Made by a program: the position numbers and the translations under genes. The notes below the pieces were generated by a model that saw nothing but the letters and a program-made list of their open reading frames with translations, made no database searches and had not been told where the DNA came from. 64,000 bases of DNA, taken from Streptomyces sp. NBC_01275. Its GTDB lineage: Bacteria; Actinomycetota; Actinomycetes; Streptomycetales; Streptomycetaceae. The stretch is taken from assembly GCF_026340655.1 (NCBI RefSeq), contig NZ_JAPEOZ010000001.1:248001-312000 (forward strand), written 5' to 3'. Each line of letters begins with the position of its first letter. The first letter of the stretch is position 1. Of the stretch, positions 17,912 through 27,016 are shown in pieces.

Positions 17912-18604
17912 ATGATGACGACCCCTGCCAGGACCGCCCTCGTCACCGGCGGCGCCGGCGGACTCGGTGCCGCCATCGCCGAACGCCTGCGAGCCGACGG
18001 CATCACGACGACCACCCTCGACCTCGCCGGTACCGCGGCCGACATCGGGGTGGACGTGACGGACGAGTCCGCGCTGCGTCAACTGGCTGTCGACATAGGG
18101 CCGGTGGACATCTTGGTCAACTCGGCCGGCATCGTCGGACCGAACACCCCGCTCGTCGACACCATGCCCGAGCAGTGGCGCCGTGTCCTCGACGTCAACG
18201 TCATCGGGACCGTGAACACCATGCGCGCCTTCGTGCCCGGCATGCGCGAGCGTGGCTGGGGCCGCGTCGTCAACTTCGCCAGCATGGCGGGCAAGGACGG
18301 CAACCCCAACTTGTCCGCCTACTCCGCGTCCAAGGCCGCAGTCATCGCCTTGACCAAGTCCGCCGGCAAGGAGCTGGCCACCAGCGGCGTCCTGGTGAAC
18401 GTCGTCACACCGGCCGTCATCGCCACGCCCATGAACGATTCCACCGCCCCCGACGTGCTGGAACACATCACCGGACTCATTCCGATGCAACGTATCGGGC
18501 GCCCGGAGGAGGTGGCCGAACTCGTCGCGTTCCTCACCTCCGACCGCGTCAGCTTCTCCACCGGCGCCGTCTATGACATCAGCGGTGGCAGGGCGACCTA
18601 TTGA
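17912..18604 (+). CDS. SDR oxidoreductase, 2-keto-3-deoxy sugar-acid dehydrogenase candidate
   Basis: This 230-aa classical short-chain dehydrogenase has TGGAGGLGA for cofactor binding, NSAG, active-site YSASKAA and a normal C-terminus (STGAVYDISGGRATY). GGAGAGG precedes two adjacent ATGs (17912, 17915); either may be used. In the diketo-hydrolase sugar pathways an SDR oxidises C4 of the 2-keto-3-deoxy acid before the FAH-family hydrolase acts. Operon position after the dehydratase matches that role. The short length is within the family range. Confidence 0.85.
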   Translation: MMTTPARTALVTGGAGGLGAAIAERLRADGITTTTLDLAGTAADIGVDVTDESALRQLAVDIGPVDILVNSAGIVGPNTPLVDTMPEQWRRVLDVNVIGTVNTMRAFVPGMRERGWGRVVNFASMAGKDGNPNLSAYSASKAAVIALTKSAGKELATSGVLVNVVTPAVIATPMNDSTAPDVLEHITGLIPMQRIGRPEEVAELVAFLTSDRVSFSTGAVYDISGGRATY

Positions 18605-18648
18605 CGGTCGAGGTCCATGGTCAGGTAGCGGGGGCCTGGTCCTGGACG

Positions 18649-18668
18649 GGCTCAGCATGGCCTGAGCC
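18649..18668. terminator. Hairpin between convergent SDR and ABC permease genes
   Basis: GGCTCAG and CTGAGCC form a perfect 7-bp stem around CATGGC, 45 bp after the SDR stop and 63 bp before the convergent permease stop. No U-tract is present, as is common in high-GC actinobacteria. It is probably a bidirectional terminator. Confidence 0.45.
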
Positions 18669-18730
18669 TTGATCCAGGTGCCTTCTGGCGCGCCTTCGGG
18701 GTCGCTACGACGTGATCCGCAGGGCAGGCC

Positions 18731-19639
18731 CTATCCCTTGATCGCGCCTTCGGAAAGCCCCGAGACGATCCGCCGCTGGACGAACAGGTAGGCGACGACG
18801 AGCGGCAGGCTCGTGAGCACGACGTGCGCGAAGATCAGGTTCCATCGCACGATCGACGTGTCCGGCGACGCCGATGCGAACTGGTATAGGGCCACCGGGA
18901 GGGTTGCCCTTTCGCTGCCCTGAAGAAGGAACGCCGCGAAGAAGAACTCGTTCCAGACGGTGATGATCAGGATCATGGATCCGACCAAGAGCACAGGAAG
19001 CAACAGCGGAAGAATGACGTGCCGGTAGATCTGAAGTCTGCCCGCGCCGTCGACCTCCGCGGCGTCCTCCAGTTCGGCCGGCATCGCCCGGATGAAACCG
19101 GTGGCGAGGAAGACGACCGTTCCCAGGCGGGTCCCGGTCATGACGAGAAAGTAGCCGAGCCGCGTGCCGTCCAGGCCGGTCAACTGCAGCTCGTAGATGG
19201 TCGGGAGGACGGCTGGCGGAAGCAGGATCGACAGCACCGTGAGGTTGTAGGCGAACTTCATCGTCGTACTGCGCGATCTCGCGTACGCCCATGCCGCCAG
19301 CGAACCGAGAAGTACCGCCGAGGCGATGGTCGGCACGGCGATGAGAACGCTGTTCATGACGGCCGTGCCGTAACGGCCCTCGTGGATGACCGTGGAGTAG
19401 TTGTCGATGAGGCTCCAGGCTTTCGGCAGCCCGAGCCCGAGCACACTGGCCTCTCTGAGGGGCTTGACCGAGTTCACCAGCAGGAGCCACAGCGGGATTC
19501 CGATCCAGCCCACAGCGACAGTCGTCAGGAGCACGGCTCGGGTGGTCTCCCAGAGGCCCTTCCGACTGACACGGACTGCTGGACGTCGGCGAACCACCGC
19601 CTGAGGCTGAGGCCGAGAGCCAGTAGCGATGCCGGCCAT
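18731..19639 (-). CDS. Sugar ABC transporter permease (MalG type)
   Basis: This 302-aa membrane protein has six predicted helices and the EAA loop (PAELEDAAEVDGAGRLQIYRHVILPLL) that contacts the ATPase. It is of the carbohydrate uptake CUT1 class. ATG 19639 shares one base with the stop of the upstream permease. The longer open frame up to 20485 is antisense-type noise. It is last in a binding protein - permease - permease operon without an ATPase; such importers in Streptomyces often borrow the shared MsiK ATPase. Confidence 0.9.
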   Translation of the reverse strand: MAGIATGSRPQPQAVVRRRPAVRVSRKGLWETTRAVLLTTVAVGWIGIPLWLLLVNSVKPLREASVLGLGLPKAWSLIDNYSTVIHEGRYGTAVMNSVLIAVPTIASAVLLGSLAAWAYARSRSTTMKFAYNLTVLSILLPPAVLPTIYELQLTGLDGTRLGYFLVMTGTRLGTVVFLATGFIRAMPAELEDAAEVDGAGRLQIYRHVILPLLLPVLLVGSMILIITVWNEFFFAAFLLQGSERATLPVALYQFASASPDTSIVRWNLIFAHVVLTSLPLVVAYLFVQRRIVSGLSEGAIKG

Positions 19640-20583
19640 CACACCTCGATCTCTCGACTGCGCAGGAACGCGATCAGCGGAAGGGCGATCCCTGCCACCA
19701 ACGCGGTCACCACCAGGCTCAACGCACTCGCGGTTCCGAAGAAGCCCCCGCCGTACTGTGTGAACACCGCGATGTTGAGCACTGTGGTGGCATCGCCGGG
19801 ACCTCCGCGGGTCGTCGCCATGATGATGTCGAAGGCGCTCAGCGCCCCGATGAGTGTCACGACGATTGTGAAGGTGAAGGCCGGCGCCAGGAGGCGAAGG
19901 CGGATGCGCCAGAACCGCTGCCAGGCGTTCGCGCCGTCCACCGTCGCGGATTCGATGACGGACCGTGGGATCGCGTTGAGTCCGGCGATGTAGACCAACG
20001 TCGTCAACCCGCTCCACTTCCAGGCGTCGATGAAGGCCGTGGTGGCCAAGGCGCTGAGGCCGTGCCCCAACCAGGCGTAGTCGAAGCCCGGTACGACCAG
20101 GCCGATGGCCCTGTTGAGCGGTCCCGCCGGGGCGACGATGGCGGACCAGATATATCCCGCGGCGACCGGTGCGATGAGGACCGGGAGGAAGAACAGGGCG
20201 CGGAAGACACTGTTGACACGATCGGAACGCTGCAGTGCCAGGGCCAGGGTGAGGCTGAAGGCGTTCTGGACGATCATGGCGATGACCGCGTACGTGAGTG
20301 TGGCCTCGATCGCGCCTGCCAGGATGCCCTGCTCGGCCATGCTCCGTAGGTTGTCGAGGCCGTTCCAGCTGATGTCTTCGGCATAGCCGGTCCATCGGGT
20401 GAACGCGAAGCGCACGTTCAGCAGGAACGGGAGCAGGAAGAACGCGCAGACCAGGAGGAAGGCCGGCAGGGCGAACGGCCACCACCGACTCCGGCCGCGG
20501 CGGGCTTTGCCCGGTGAGCGGGGGCTCACCGGGCGAAGCCCGCCGAGCGCCGGAGGCACGTTCGCTACCGTCTGCGGTCGCAT
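19639..20583 (-). CDS. Sugar ABC transporter permease (MalF type)
   Basis: This 314-aa permease partners the gene at 18731. The first helix is WPFALPAFLLVCAFFLLPFLL, and the EAA-like loop reads AIPRSVIESATVDGANAWQRFWRIRL. ATG 20583 lies 7 nt after the binding-protein stop. It is a CUT1-family carbohydrate importer component in the cytoplasmic membrane. Location beside the dehydratase/hydrolase genes suggests it takes up the sugar or sugar acid they degrade. Confidence 0.9.
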   Translation of the reverse strand: MRPQTVANVPPALGGLRPVSPRSPGKARRGRSRWWPFALPAFLLVCAFFLLPFLLNVRFAFTRWTGYAEDISWNGLDNLRSMAEQGILAGAIEATLTYAVIAMIVQNAFSLTLALALQRSDRVNSVFRALFFLPVLIAPVAAGYIWSAIVAPAGPLNRAIGLVVPGFDYAWLGHGLSALATTAFIDAWKWSGLTTLVYIAGLNAIPRSVIESATVDGANAWQRFWRIRLRLLAPAFTFTIVVTLIGALSAFDIIMATTRGGPGDATTVLNIAVFTQYGGGFFGTASALSLVVTALVAGIALPLIAFLRSREIEV

Positions 20584-20590
20584 CGACTCG

Positions 20591-21916
20591 TCACCACCCC
20601 GGCAGACCGGCGGCCTTGGCACCTTGCTCGAAGGCGATCTGCGCTTTATTCCCCACACCCTGCGGTGCCTCCTGGCCGCTGAGAATCCCGGTGGTGTAGG
20701 TGGGGAAGCGGTCACTGAAGCCCACCAGGTCGGTGTTGAACGCCAGAGCCGAGTTCCCCTTGTACGCGGCGGTGATCTGCTGTTGCAGGTGCTGCACGCC
20801 GGACGGCTCTTCGAAGCCCGCAAGGAGCGGGGCCGTCTTGGATTCCTCGATGTACTGCTGGTACCCCTCACCGGTGGCGTACTCGATGAAGGCGAGTGCC
20901 GTGCTCTGCCGCCTCGCGTCCCCGGTTTTGGGGACGTACCAGGTGCCGGAGACATTCGGCGCCCAGGATGCGACGGGACCGTCCGCCGACACCGCGGCGA
21001 AGCCGACGGTCGCGTCCGTCTTGTCGGTGTCGCCGCCGAACTCCTGGTTGAACGGGCTGAGATCGGAGCCGAGCGCGACCATCGCGCTCGACCCGTCGGC
21101 GACGGATCTCACCGACGCCTCGAACGTGGCGGTGGTGGCGTCCTTGTTGAAGCAACCATCCTTGCGCAGCCGATCGTATGCGGAGGCTCCGGCGACGAAC
21201 GGGCCGTTCCGGTCGTCGAACGCGGCCTTCTTGTCCATGATCTTCTGTGCCCAGTCATCCCGCTTCTGAGCCGAGCTCATGTACAGGATGCCGCCCAGAA
21301 TCTGCGTGGGCCATTGTGAACCGCCGCTTTCCCAAAGAGGGTTCACGGCAGGATCCTTCGCTTTGAGCACCGAGCAGATGCGGCTCAGGTCGTCGTACGT
21401 CTTCGGGGCTCGCAGTCCGGCCTTCTTGAGCACGTTCTTGTTGTAGAAAATGCCGAAGAGCCCTGGGCTCTGGGTGACCGCGGCGTACGTTCTTCCGCGG
21501 TATGCCCCGACGTGCTGGTAGAGGTCGCCGGACTTGGCGACGTACGGCATGCTTGACAGATCCACCATGTTCCGGGCCGGGTTGAGGGCCCAGAAGGCGG
21601 AGGTGGCGTGGTATTCGAGGATGTCGGGCCGGTCCCCGCTGGCCCACTTCGTCTGGACCTGGTTCTCGAAGCCGTCCGCGGCGATCTCGACAATGTTCAT
21701 CCTGACGCCGTGCTTCTCCCCGAACCGCTCGTAGACGTTTCTGATCGATTCGGGATCGGCGCTGTTGGTCCAGACGGTCAACGCTTTGGCCTGGACCGTG
21801 GCCTCCCCCGTCCCAGGAGGTCCGGAGTCTGCGCCGGCGCCGGGGTTCAAGCAGGCGGTCATCGCCAGAACTCCGAGGATTCCCGCTGCTGCGCCTCTGC
21901 GTGTCACGCCCTTCAT
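20591..21916 (-). CDS. Sugar ABC transporter substrate-binding lipoprotein
   Basis: This 441-aa extracellular solute-binding protein (family 1) has a basic start (MKGVTRR) and a lipobox ending at Cys22 (LAMTAC). The body has family features such as LTVWTNSADPESIRNVYERF and GLFGIFYNKNVLKKAG. It is anchored outside and hands sugar to the two downstream permeases. The start at 21916 has GGAGGAGG 7-9 nt upstream; the frame open to 22030 is not used. The ligand is not deducible, but the genes around it indicate a sugar or sugar acid. Confidence 0.92.
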   Translation of the reverse strand: MKGVTRRGAAAGILGVLAMTACLNPGAGADSGPPGTGEATVQAKALTVWTNSADPESIRNVYERFGEKHGVRMNIVEIAADGFENQVQTKWASGDRPDILEYHATSAFWALNPARNMVDLSSMPYVAKSGDLYQHVGAYRGRTYAAVTQSPGLFGIFYNKNVLKKAGLRAPKTYDDLSRICSVLKAKDPAVNPLWESGGSQWPTQILGGILYMSSAQKRDDWAQKIMDKKAAFDDRNGPFVAGASAYDRLRKDGCFNKDATTATFEASVRSVADGSSAMVALGSDLSPFNQEFGGDTDKTDATVGFAAVSADGPVASWAPNVSGTWYVPKTGDARRQSTALAFIEYATGEGYQQYIEESKTAPLLAGFEEPSGVQHLQQQITAAYKGNSALAFNTDLVGFSDRFPTYTTGILSGQEAPQGVGNKAQIAFEQGAKAAGLPGW

Positions 21917-22042
21917 CGGGCAACCTCCTCCTGTGCGGCTGCGGAGCCTGTCTCCGTGCATGAGGTTCGTGTCCGACGGGTGAGGGCAAGGACCTCGGCA
22001 GTCCTCGCCCTCGCCGCCGGACGCATCCACCGCGCCGACAGC

Positions 22043-24124
22043 TCAGCCGACCCGCAGGTTCGTCGGCGTGATCGTCTCGCCGGCCGTCACCTTCACCGTG
22101 GCCGGGCGGCCGCCGGGGAGCGTGACGACAGCAATGCCGCGGTCGTTGGTGTAGGCGTCCTGACCGGGGGTGTCGATCCGCGCGTGAGTCACCGGCCGGG
22201 TGTCGACAGTGGCCTCGTGTGGGCCCATGCCGCCGACGCTCGCGGTCACCTTGATCTCGTAGCGGCCATGGCCGAGGTGCTTGGCCGTCGCCTTCATCTG
22301 CGGCTTCTTCGGCAGTCGCTCGGGGCAGGAGCCCTTCTGCGTCAGCCACGAGGGCGGTCCCGTTACGGTCTTGCCGTCGTAGGTGGCGGTGGAGGAGCCC
22401 TTGTAGGTCGGCGTCCCGGTGACGTTGCCGCCGGCGATCTCGAGGTCCTTGCGGAGCGATCCGGTGTGCTCACCCGTCATCACGAGGTTGGTGACCTCGT
22501 GGACCTTGGTGATACCGGGTTCCAGGACGTCGATCTTCTTGGTCCCGTCGAGGAACGTCTTGCCGTCCTCCGAGTAGTTCTTGTACGTCGCGGAGAAGTC
22601 GCCGTAGACCGCGCCCTGCTTGCCGTTGTACTGGACGTCCACGGTGCCGCCGCCCGGACCGTCGAGAGTCACGTCCCCGACGTAGCCGAACGGAGTGTGC
22701 CAGTCGACCGGGGCCGGGGCCCAGTCGCCGACCTCGGAGCTGACGACGGGTGCCGGCTTGGTCGGCTTGCGGCTGGACATCTTCGCGACGAGCAGATAGT
22801 CGGGCGCGTCGCCCGAGAAGAGTCCGGCTCCCTCCTTTAGCGCGGTGGGCGCGAACTTCGTGCCGTCAGGACTCCACGCGCCCCACCCCGAGACGGTGTC
22901 GTGCGCGTGGATCTCCGGGGCGACGATCGGCTGACCGGACACCGAACCGCCGTGGTCGCCCTCCCCGGGCATGAGCCACATGACACCACCACAGGCGATG
23001 TTGTTCGTTGTGTTGATCAGCATGCCGGCTTCGGCGCCGATCATCGGCGCGTCGATGAAGCCGCGGTGCGGCAACAGGCCTCCGAGCGCGTCCCACATGT
23101 GGAGGGTCCGGTTGCTCCACACCATGGCGCTCTTGCCGTCGGGAGCCCCGGCGAAGTCCTCGTCCCAGTCCGGGTGGTTGGTCAGCCGCTTGCGGACGCC
23201 GGTCTTGAGGTTCACCTCCCAGACCTCGGGGTTCTCCGAGTGGGTGCCTCCTGAGTGCACGTACGTCACACGGCTTCCGCCATGGGTGAAGGTCTTCAGC
23301 TCGTAGAGCCCGGTGCTCTCCGACCAGGCGTCGATGTTCCGGTCGGTCGCCGAAGTGGGGCCGGGCGGGTTGATGACCTTGGGGTCCTCGGCGACGTACT
23401 TGTCTTCCTTGCGTACGAGTTTGGCGACCACCATCTGCTCCAGGCCGTCAGTGCGGACGTCCGAGTAGCCGATACTCTTTCCGTCCTGCGCCAGCGTCGG
23501 GTAGGCGCCCTGGCGGACGACGGCCTGCGGTCTGTTCGCCGCTCCGCCCGGCGGGATCACGCCGCCCGGAGGGTTCGCCGTGGAGAGGTCGTACGGCAGG
23601 TACTTGGACGTGCGGCAGTTCACGATGCTGGGCGCGCACTCGAGCACGCCGTAGAACCCCAGGAAGAGCCGCTTGCCGTCCGCGAACGGGAATACGTAGG
23701 GGAGCCGCGGGATGTCCGCCCCGGTTGAGCAGGTGAGGCAGCGGAGGTTCTTGCCCTTCAGGTCGGTGATCCACGCATCGCTCTTCGGCTTGCCGTCCAC
23801 CGTGTGTGTCCCGGGGAACAGCAGATGCTTGCCGTCGGGGGCGAAGGACGGGCTGCCCGCGCGGATCTCCGGGGGCACCGGGATGCGCTCGAAGCCGATC
23901 GGCTCGAACGGAACGTCGCCCTCCCTGCTCGCAGGTGCGGCCGCGCGCTCAGCCCCCGCTTCGGCGCTGCTGGCGCCGGCATCCGTCGCCCCCAAGGTCA
24001 GGAGCAGGGACGCGGTGGCGCCCAGGGCGGGCAGGATCCGCCAGCGCACGCTCGCGCTCACTGACGGATGTTTCGACCGCGACGTCGTCCCGGCGGCGCG
24101 ACGGCGCGAACGGGAATGGGACAT
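22043..24124 (-). CDS. Secreted beta-propeller (PD40/WD40-like) protein
   Basis: This 693-aa protein has an arginine-rich signal region (RSRRRAAG), a hydrophobic core near residues 32-50 and an Ala-rich export end. The body shows repeated propeller blades of the TolB/PD40 kind: SPSFAPDGKHLLFPG, YPTLAQDGKSIGYSD, FAGAPDGKSAMVWS and WGAWSPDGTKFAPT. Paired cysteines (LRCLTCS, CAPSIVNC) fit an extracellular location. The C-terminal ~200 residues look like a separate beta-sandwich region. No catalytic motif was recognised, and the function is unknown. AGGAGG-like GGAGGAA precedes ATG 24124. It is divergent from a TetR gene whose duplicated operators lie in its promoter. Confidence 0.75.
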   Translation of the reverse strand: MSHSRSRRRAAGTTSRSKHPSVSASVRWRILPALGATASLLLTLGATDAGASSAEAGAERAAAPASREGDVPFEPIGFERIPVPPEIRAGSPSFAPDGKHLLFPGTHTVDGKPKSDAWITDLKGKNLRCLTCSTGADIPRLPYVFPFADGKRLFLGFYGVLECAPSIVNCRTSKYLPYDLSTANPPGGVIPPGGAANRPQAVVRQGAYPTLAQDGKSIGYSDVRTDGLEQMVVAKLVRKEDKYVAEDPKVINPPGPTSATDRNIDAWSESTGLYELKTFTHGGSRVTYVHSGGTHSENPEVWEVNLKTGVRKRLTNHPDWDEDFAGAPDGKSAMVWSNRTLHMWDALGGLLPHRGFIDAPMIGAEAGMLINTTNNIACGGVMWLMPGEGDHGGSVSGQPIVAPEIHAHDTVSGWGAWSPDGTKFAPTALKEGAGLFSGDAPDYLLVAKMSSRKPTKPAPVVSSEVGDWAPAPVDWHTPFGYVGDVTLDGPGGGTVDVQYNGKQGAVYGDFSATYKNYSEDGKTFLDGTKKIDVLEPGITKVHEVTNLVMTGEHTGSLRKDLEIAGGNVTGTPTYKGSSTATYDGKTVTGPPSWLTQKGSCPERLPKKPQMKATAKHLGHGRYEIKVTASVGGMGPHEATVDTRPVTHARIDTPGQDAYTNDRGIAVVTLPGGRPATVKVTAGETITPTNLRVG

Positions 24125-24190
24125 CTTTCCTCCGTGCGTGTGGATGTGGATGTCGAGGTGGGTGGGGTGCTGCGGAGAAGTGCCGCGTTC

Positions 24191-24206
24191 TTTACTTCGC
24201 GTAAAG
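24191..24206. promoter_or_regulatory. TetR operator copy 1
   Basis: TTTACTTCGCGTAAAG is an imperfect palindrome (CTTTAC...GTAAAG with its flanking C) in the divergent region between the propeller gene and the TetR gene. It recurs 28 bp away almost unchanged, which strongly suggests paired repressor sites. Confidence 0.7.
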
Positions 24207-24218
24207 CTAGGGTGGAGC

Positions 24219-24234
24219 TTTACTTCGCGTCAAG
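24219..24234. promoter_or_regulatory. TetR operator copy 2 and leaderless promoter
   Basis: TTTACTTCGCGTCAAG differs from copy 1 at one position of 16. It overlaps a possible -35 (TTTACT). A good -10, TATACT at 24244-24249, sits only 9 nt before ATG 24258, so the TetR mRNA is probably leaderless. No ribosome site is present. Binding here would block the gene's own promoter. Confidence 0.65.
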
Positions 24235-24257
24235 AAGTCGTCCTATACTTTCTTCTC

Positions 24258-24884
24258 ATGTCCGTCCGCACCGCGCTCGGCCCGAGTGGCCGCCGCTTCG
24301 ACGAAGACCAACTGCTCGACGCCGCCCGTGGCGTGTTCCACGCGGCCGGCTACAGCGCTGCCCAGATCGCCGACATCGCACAACGGGCAGGGACGACCAG
24401 GCCCACGCTCTATGCCCGCCTCGGCAGCAAGGAGCAGATCTACCGTCGCGTCATCGAACGCGAGGCGGACATCCTCAATGCCTGGATCGCCGACGCCTAC
24501 GAGCACGGGGCCGACCTGTCGCTCACTCAACTCGCGCGGACGGGAATGGAGCCGCTCTTCCGCATGGCCGCACAGCGCGCCGAGGGCTTCGACCTGCTCT
24601 TCCGTGGGGACAGGACCGGCGACCACCCCACAAGTCTTCGGGGGCAGGTCCTGGGCGCGGTGACAGAACGGCTCGCCGGCCTCATCGAGCGCCGTCGGCA
24701 GCCCTACGGCCCGGCGCTCGGGCCGACCGCCGAAGCGCTCGCCGCCGCCTGCGTCGGCGTCGCCATTCAGGTCTGTGAGCACGCCATCGACCGCGGCGAC
24801 GACCTCGACGAGGCCGGGCACCTGGCCGCGCTGTTCGTCGCCAACGCGTTCCGCAACCTCGACTTCGACGCACTCACCGAGTAG
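24258..24884 (+). CDS. TetR-family regulator
   Basis: This 208-aa repressor has its HTH at residues ~15-60 (FHAAGYSAAQIADIAQRAGTTRPTLYARLGSKEQIYRRV) and a helical ligand-binding domain. There is no ribosome site; the -10 TATACT lies 9 nt upstream, so a leaderless transcript is likely. The two 16-bp operator copies upstream indicate autorepression and control of the divergent secreted propeller gene. The ligand is unknown. Confidence 0.88.
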   Translation: MSVRTALGPSGRRFDEDQLLDAARGVFHAAGYSAAQIADIAQRAGTTRPTLYARLGSKEQIYRRVIEREADILNAWIADAYEHGADLSLTQLARTGMEPLFRMAAQRAEGFDLLFRGDRTGDHPTSLRGQVLGAVTERLAGLIERRRQPYGPALGPTAEALAAACVGVAIQVCEHAIDRGDDLDEAGHLAALFVANAFRNLDFDALTE

Positions 24885-24898
24885 CGCGGCACTTCGGT

Positions 24899-24932
24899 AC
24901 CAGGCAGGCTCGGTACGGGGAGGACGCCTGGT
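24899..24932. terminator. Possible terminator between convergent genes
   Basis: ACCAGGC and GCCTGGT form a 7-bp stem with a 20-nt loop in the 52-bp gap between the TetR stop and the convergent hydrolase stop. The long loop and the lack of a U-tract make this a weak call. Confidence 0.3.
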
Positions 24933-24936
24933 TCGC

Positions 24937-26970
24937 TCAGGATTCGTCCGTCACGCGCACCTGGAGCCGCGCCAGGTTCTCCACGACCCTGACCGGGTCC
25001 GAGGTGTCACCCTGGCGATGGCTTGCCACGCGCAGCACGACCACATGGGTGCCCGCTTCCGTGAAGCTGTGCTCCACGTCGATCGTCAGGTTCGACGCCG
25101 GCTCCTTGATCTGGGCCTTCTGCTCGAAGCGGCCCGTGCCGTCCAAGTCCCAGGCCGCCTCGACCACCGAGCCCGCATCGGGCGGGACCTCGACGTCGGC
25201 CGTGAATCGCACGGCCTCGCCGGCCCTGGCCTCGACCGGTCCCTCGATGGAGACGAGCGGTTGGATTCCGCCCCGCTGCCCGGCTGTCGGCGCCAGCAGC
25301 GTCCTGTTCCAGGCGTCCAGCTCGTAGGAGGTGTCGGCCGGCGGTTTCACATCGTCCTCCACCCATGCCACGAGGTCATCGAGCGCCTGCAGCGCAGCGC
25401 CGAGGAACCTGATGAACCGCAGGTTGATCTCGGTGCCGAGCCCGGGTGAGGCATCGCCGTGCATGGCGTTGTCGAGGATCCACAGCCGTATGCGGTCGTC
25501 ACCGTCCCCGCATCGGGCGCGCACCGACTCGACGTAGTCGTGCGCGAAGATCGGCGGGCACAGATGGTCGAGGGCGCTCTGGACGGCGATCATCTTGCCC
25601 TCGAACCGGCCGGTCGGAAGGGCGCAGAGCACGGCCCGGCGCTCGGCGTCGGCGGGGCGCTGCGGCCAGATCGGCCGGCCGTCGTTCGCCCAGTGCCGCA
25701 TGGTCGGCCGCTCCGGGTCGACGATGTGCCGGTGGTAGTGGGACCAGGCCTGCTCGAAGGTGTCGTCCAGGGTGATCTCGTCGCCCACCTGCGGTGCCGG
25801 GCGCTCCTGGAAGTCGACGAAACCGATGCAGTCACCGGTGACGGCCGTACACACGCGCAGGACCTCACGGCCGGGCTCGCCGACGGTGAACCGGCAGCCG
25901 ATCAGGTCGCTGGTGACCTCGGCACCGCCGAGTCGCGCACCGACCACGTGCTCGGGTGCGAGCAATTCACGGAGTCCTTCGATGAGCGGCTCCATCAGCG
26001 CGGGAGCTTCCGGGTCCGACGCGCGGACCAGGCCGGCGACGGTGGCGGTCGCGCGAAGTGGTTCCTTGCCTTCGCCCGCGTAGCCGGGGAGAGTCCAGAA
26101 GTCCTCCGCGTATTCGGGGTCGATGAGGGGGATCCAGTTCGCCCACTCGGGCGCCGCCATGCTGAGCAGGTACTCGGCCCCCTTCGGATATCCGGCGCGG
26201 TAGAGGTCGGACAGGCACTGCCGCTGCTCGTCGGTGTCGAGGACCGTGAAGGGGTCGGCGCCCGCGTCGACGGCGGCGGCGATCGCGTCCTTCTTGTGCC
26301 GCAGGGCGACTTCCGCGCGGATCCAGACCGACCAGTAGTGCCAGGCGAGGTGCTGATTGACCATGACGATCGGGACCGCACCGTCCCACAGACCGGGCAC
26401 CTGCTCCATGCCCGACACCGACCGGGCGCCGCCGCCGCTGCCGCCGATGAGGTAGGCGTGGTGCGGCCGGGCCCCCAGCAGTTCCACCGCGGCCGTCTTG
26501 GCGTAGCGCGCGGTCTGTGCGCTCGCCCGGTGCGACAGGATCGTGAGGTCCTCCGGGAGGCCCGGCCCGCCGACCCCGGGCCGCTCCGGGCTCAGGATCC
26601 AGCCCTGGTTCGACGCCACGACGAAGGCGCCCAGCCGGAAGGCGCTGCGGAGCAGCTTCTCCAGGTACTCGGGAGGGTGCACCTCGGAACCTCCGACACC
26701 GCCCGCCAGCTCCTGGACCATCCGGCCCTGATAGGCGTCGCGCCCCGGCAGGTACATCACGAAGCGGGTCTCGGTGCCCTCGAAACCACCGTGCAGGTAG
26801 CGGTGCGGGATCGGGCTCTCGCGCCACTCGTCGACATCGATGAACGCGGGACCGAACGCGGGGTCGTCCTGGTGGGGCGCATCCGCTACGGCGGTCAGGT
26901 CCTGGTCGGTCATTTCTCGGTGACTCGCAATCTCGGTCGTGAAGGCATCGGTCAAGAAGGCATCCGTCAT
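24937..26970 (-). CDS. Alpha/beta hydrolase with C-terminal PKD-like domain
   Basis: This 677-aa protein has a nucleophile elbow GGSGGGARS (Ser178 from the first ATG) and a probable catalytic His in DNAMHGDAS. This arrangement is seen in tannase/feruloyl-esterase-like and peptidase-like hydrolases. The last ~110 residues form an Ig/PKD-type module (VRFTADVEVPPDAGSVVEAAWDLDG, then HSFTEAGTHVVVLRV). No signal peptide is evident. The start is uncertain: ATG 26970 has no good ribosome site and ATG 26913 is an alternative. It lies 46 nt downstream of the class C serine hydrolase and is probably co-transcribed. Ester hydrolysis is likely; the substrate is unknown. Confidence 0.7.
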   Translation of the reverse strand: MTDAFLTDAFTTEIASHREMTDQDLTAVADAPHQDDPAFGPAFIDVDEWRESPIPHRYLHGGFEGTETRFVMYLPGRDAYQGRMVQELAGGVGGSEVHPPEYLEKLLRSAFRLGAFVVASNQGWILSPERPGVGGPGLPEDLTILSHRASAQTARYAKTAAVELLGARPHHAYLIGGSGGGARSVSGMEQVPGLWDGAVPIVMVNQHLAWHYWSVWIRAEVALRHKKDAIAAAVDAGADPFTVLDTDEQRQCLSDLYRAGYPKGAEYLLSMAAPEWANWIPLIDPEYAEDFWTLPGYAGEGKEPLRATATVAGLVRASDPEAPALMEPLIEGLRELLAPEHVVGARLGGAEVTSDLIGCRFTVGEPGREVLRVCTAVTGDCIGFVDFQERPAPQVGDEITLDDTFEQAWSHYHRHIVDPERPTMRHWANDGRPIWPQRPADAERRAVLCALPTGRFEGKMIAVQSALDHLCPPIFAHDYVESVRARCGDGDDRIRLWILDNAMHGDASPGLGTEINLRFIRFLGAALQALDDLVAWVEDDVKPPADTSYELDAWNRTLLAPTAGQRGGIQPLVSIEGPVEARAGEAVRFTADVEVPPDAGSVVEAAWDLDGTGRFEQKAQIKEPASNLTIDVEHSFTEAGTHVVVLRVASHRQGDTSDPVRVVENLARLQVRVTDES

Positions 26971-27016
26971 GGACGGAGTGGTGATGGCCGGATCGGTACG
27001 GTGACAACGGGTGCGC

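Noticed and set aside
16150..18045. 631-codon minus-strand frame across the dehydratase
   Set aside because: It is antisense to a clear IlvD/Edd gene; its composition (Gly/Asp/Val/His-rich) is typical of shadow frames.
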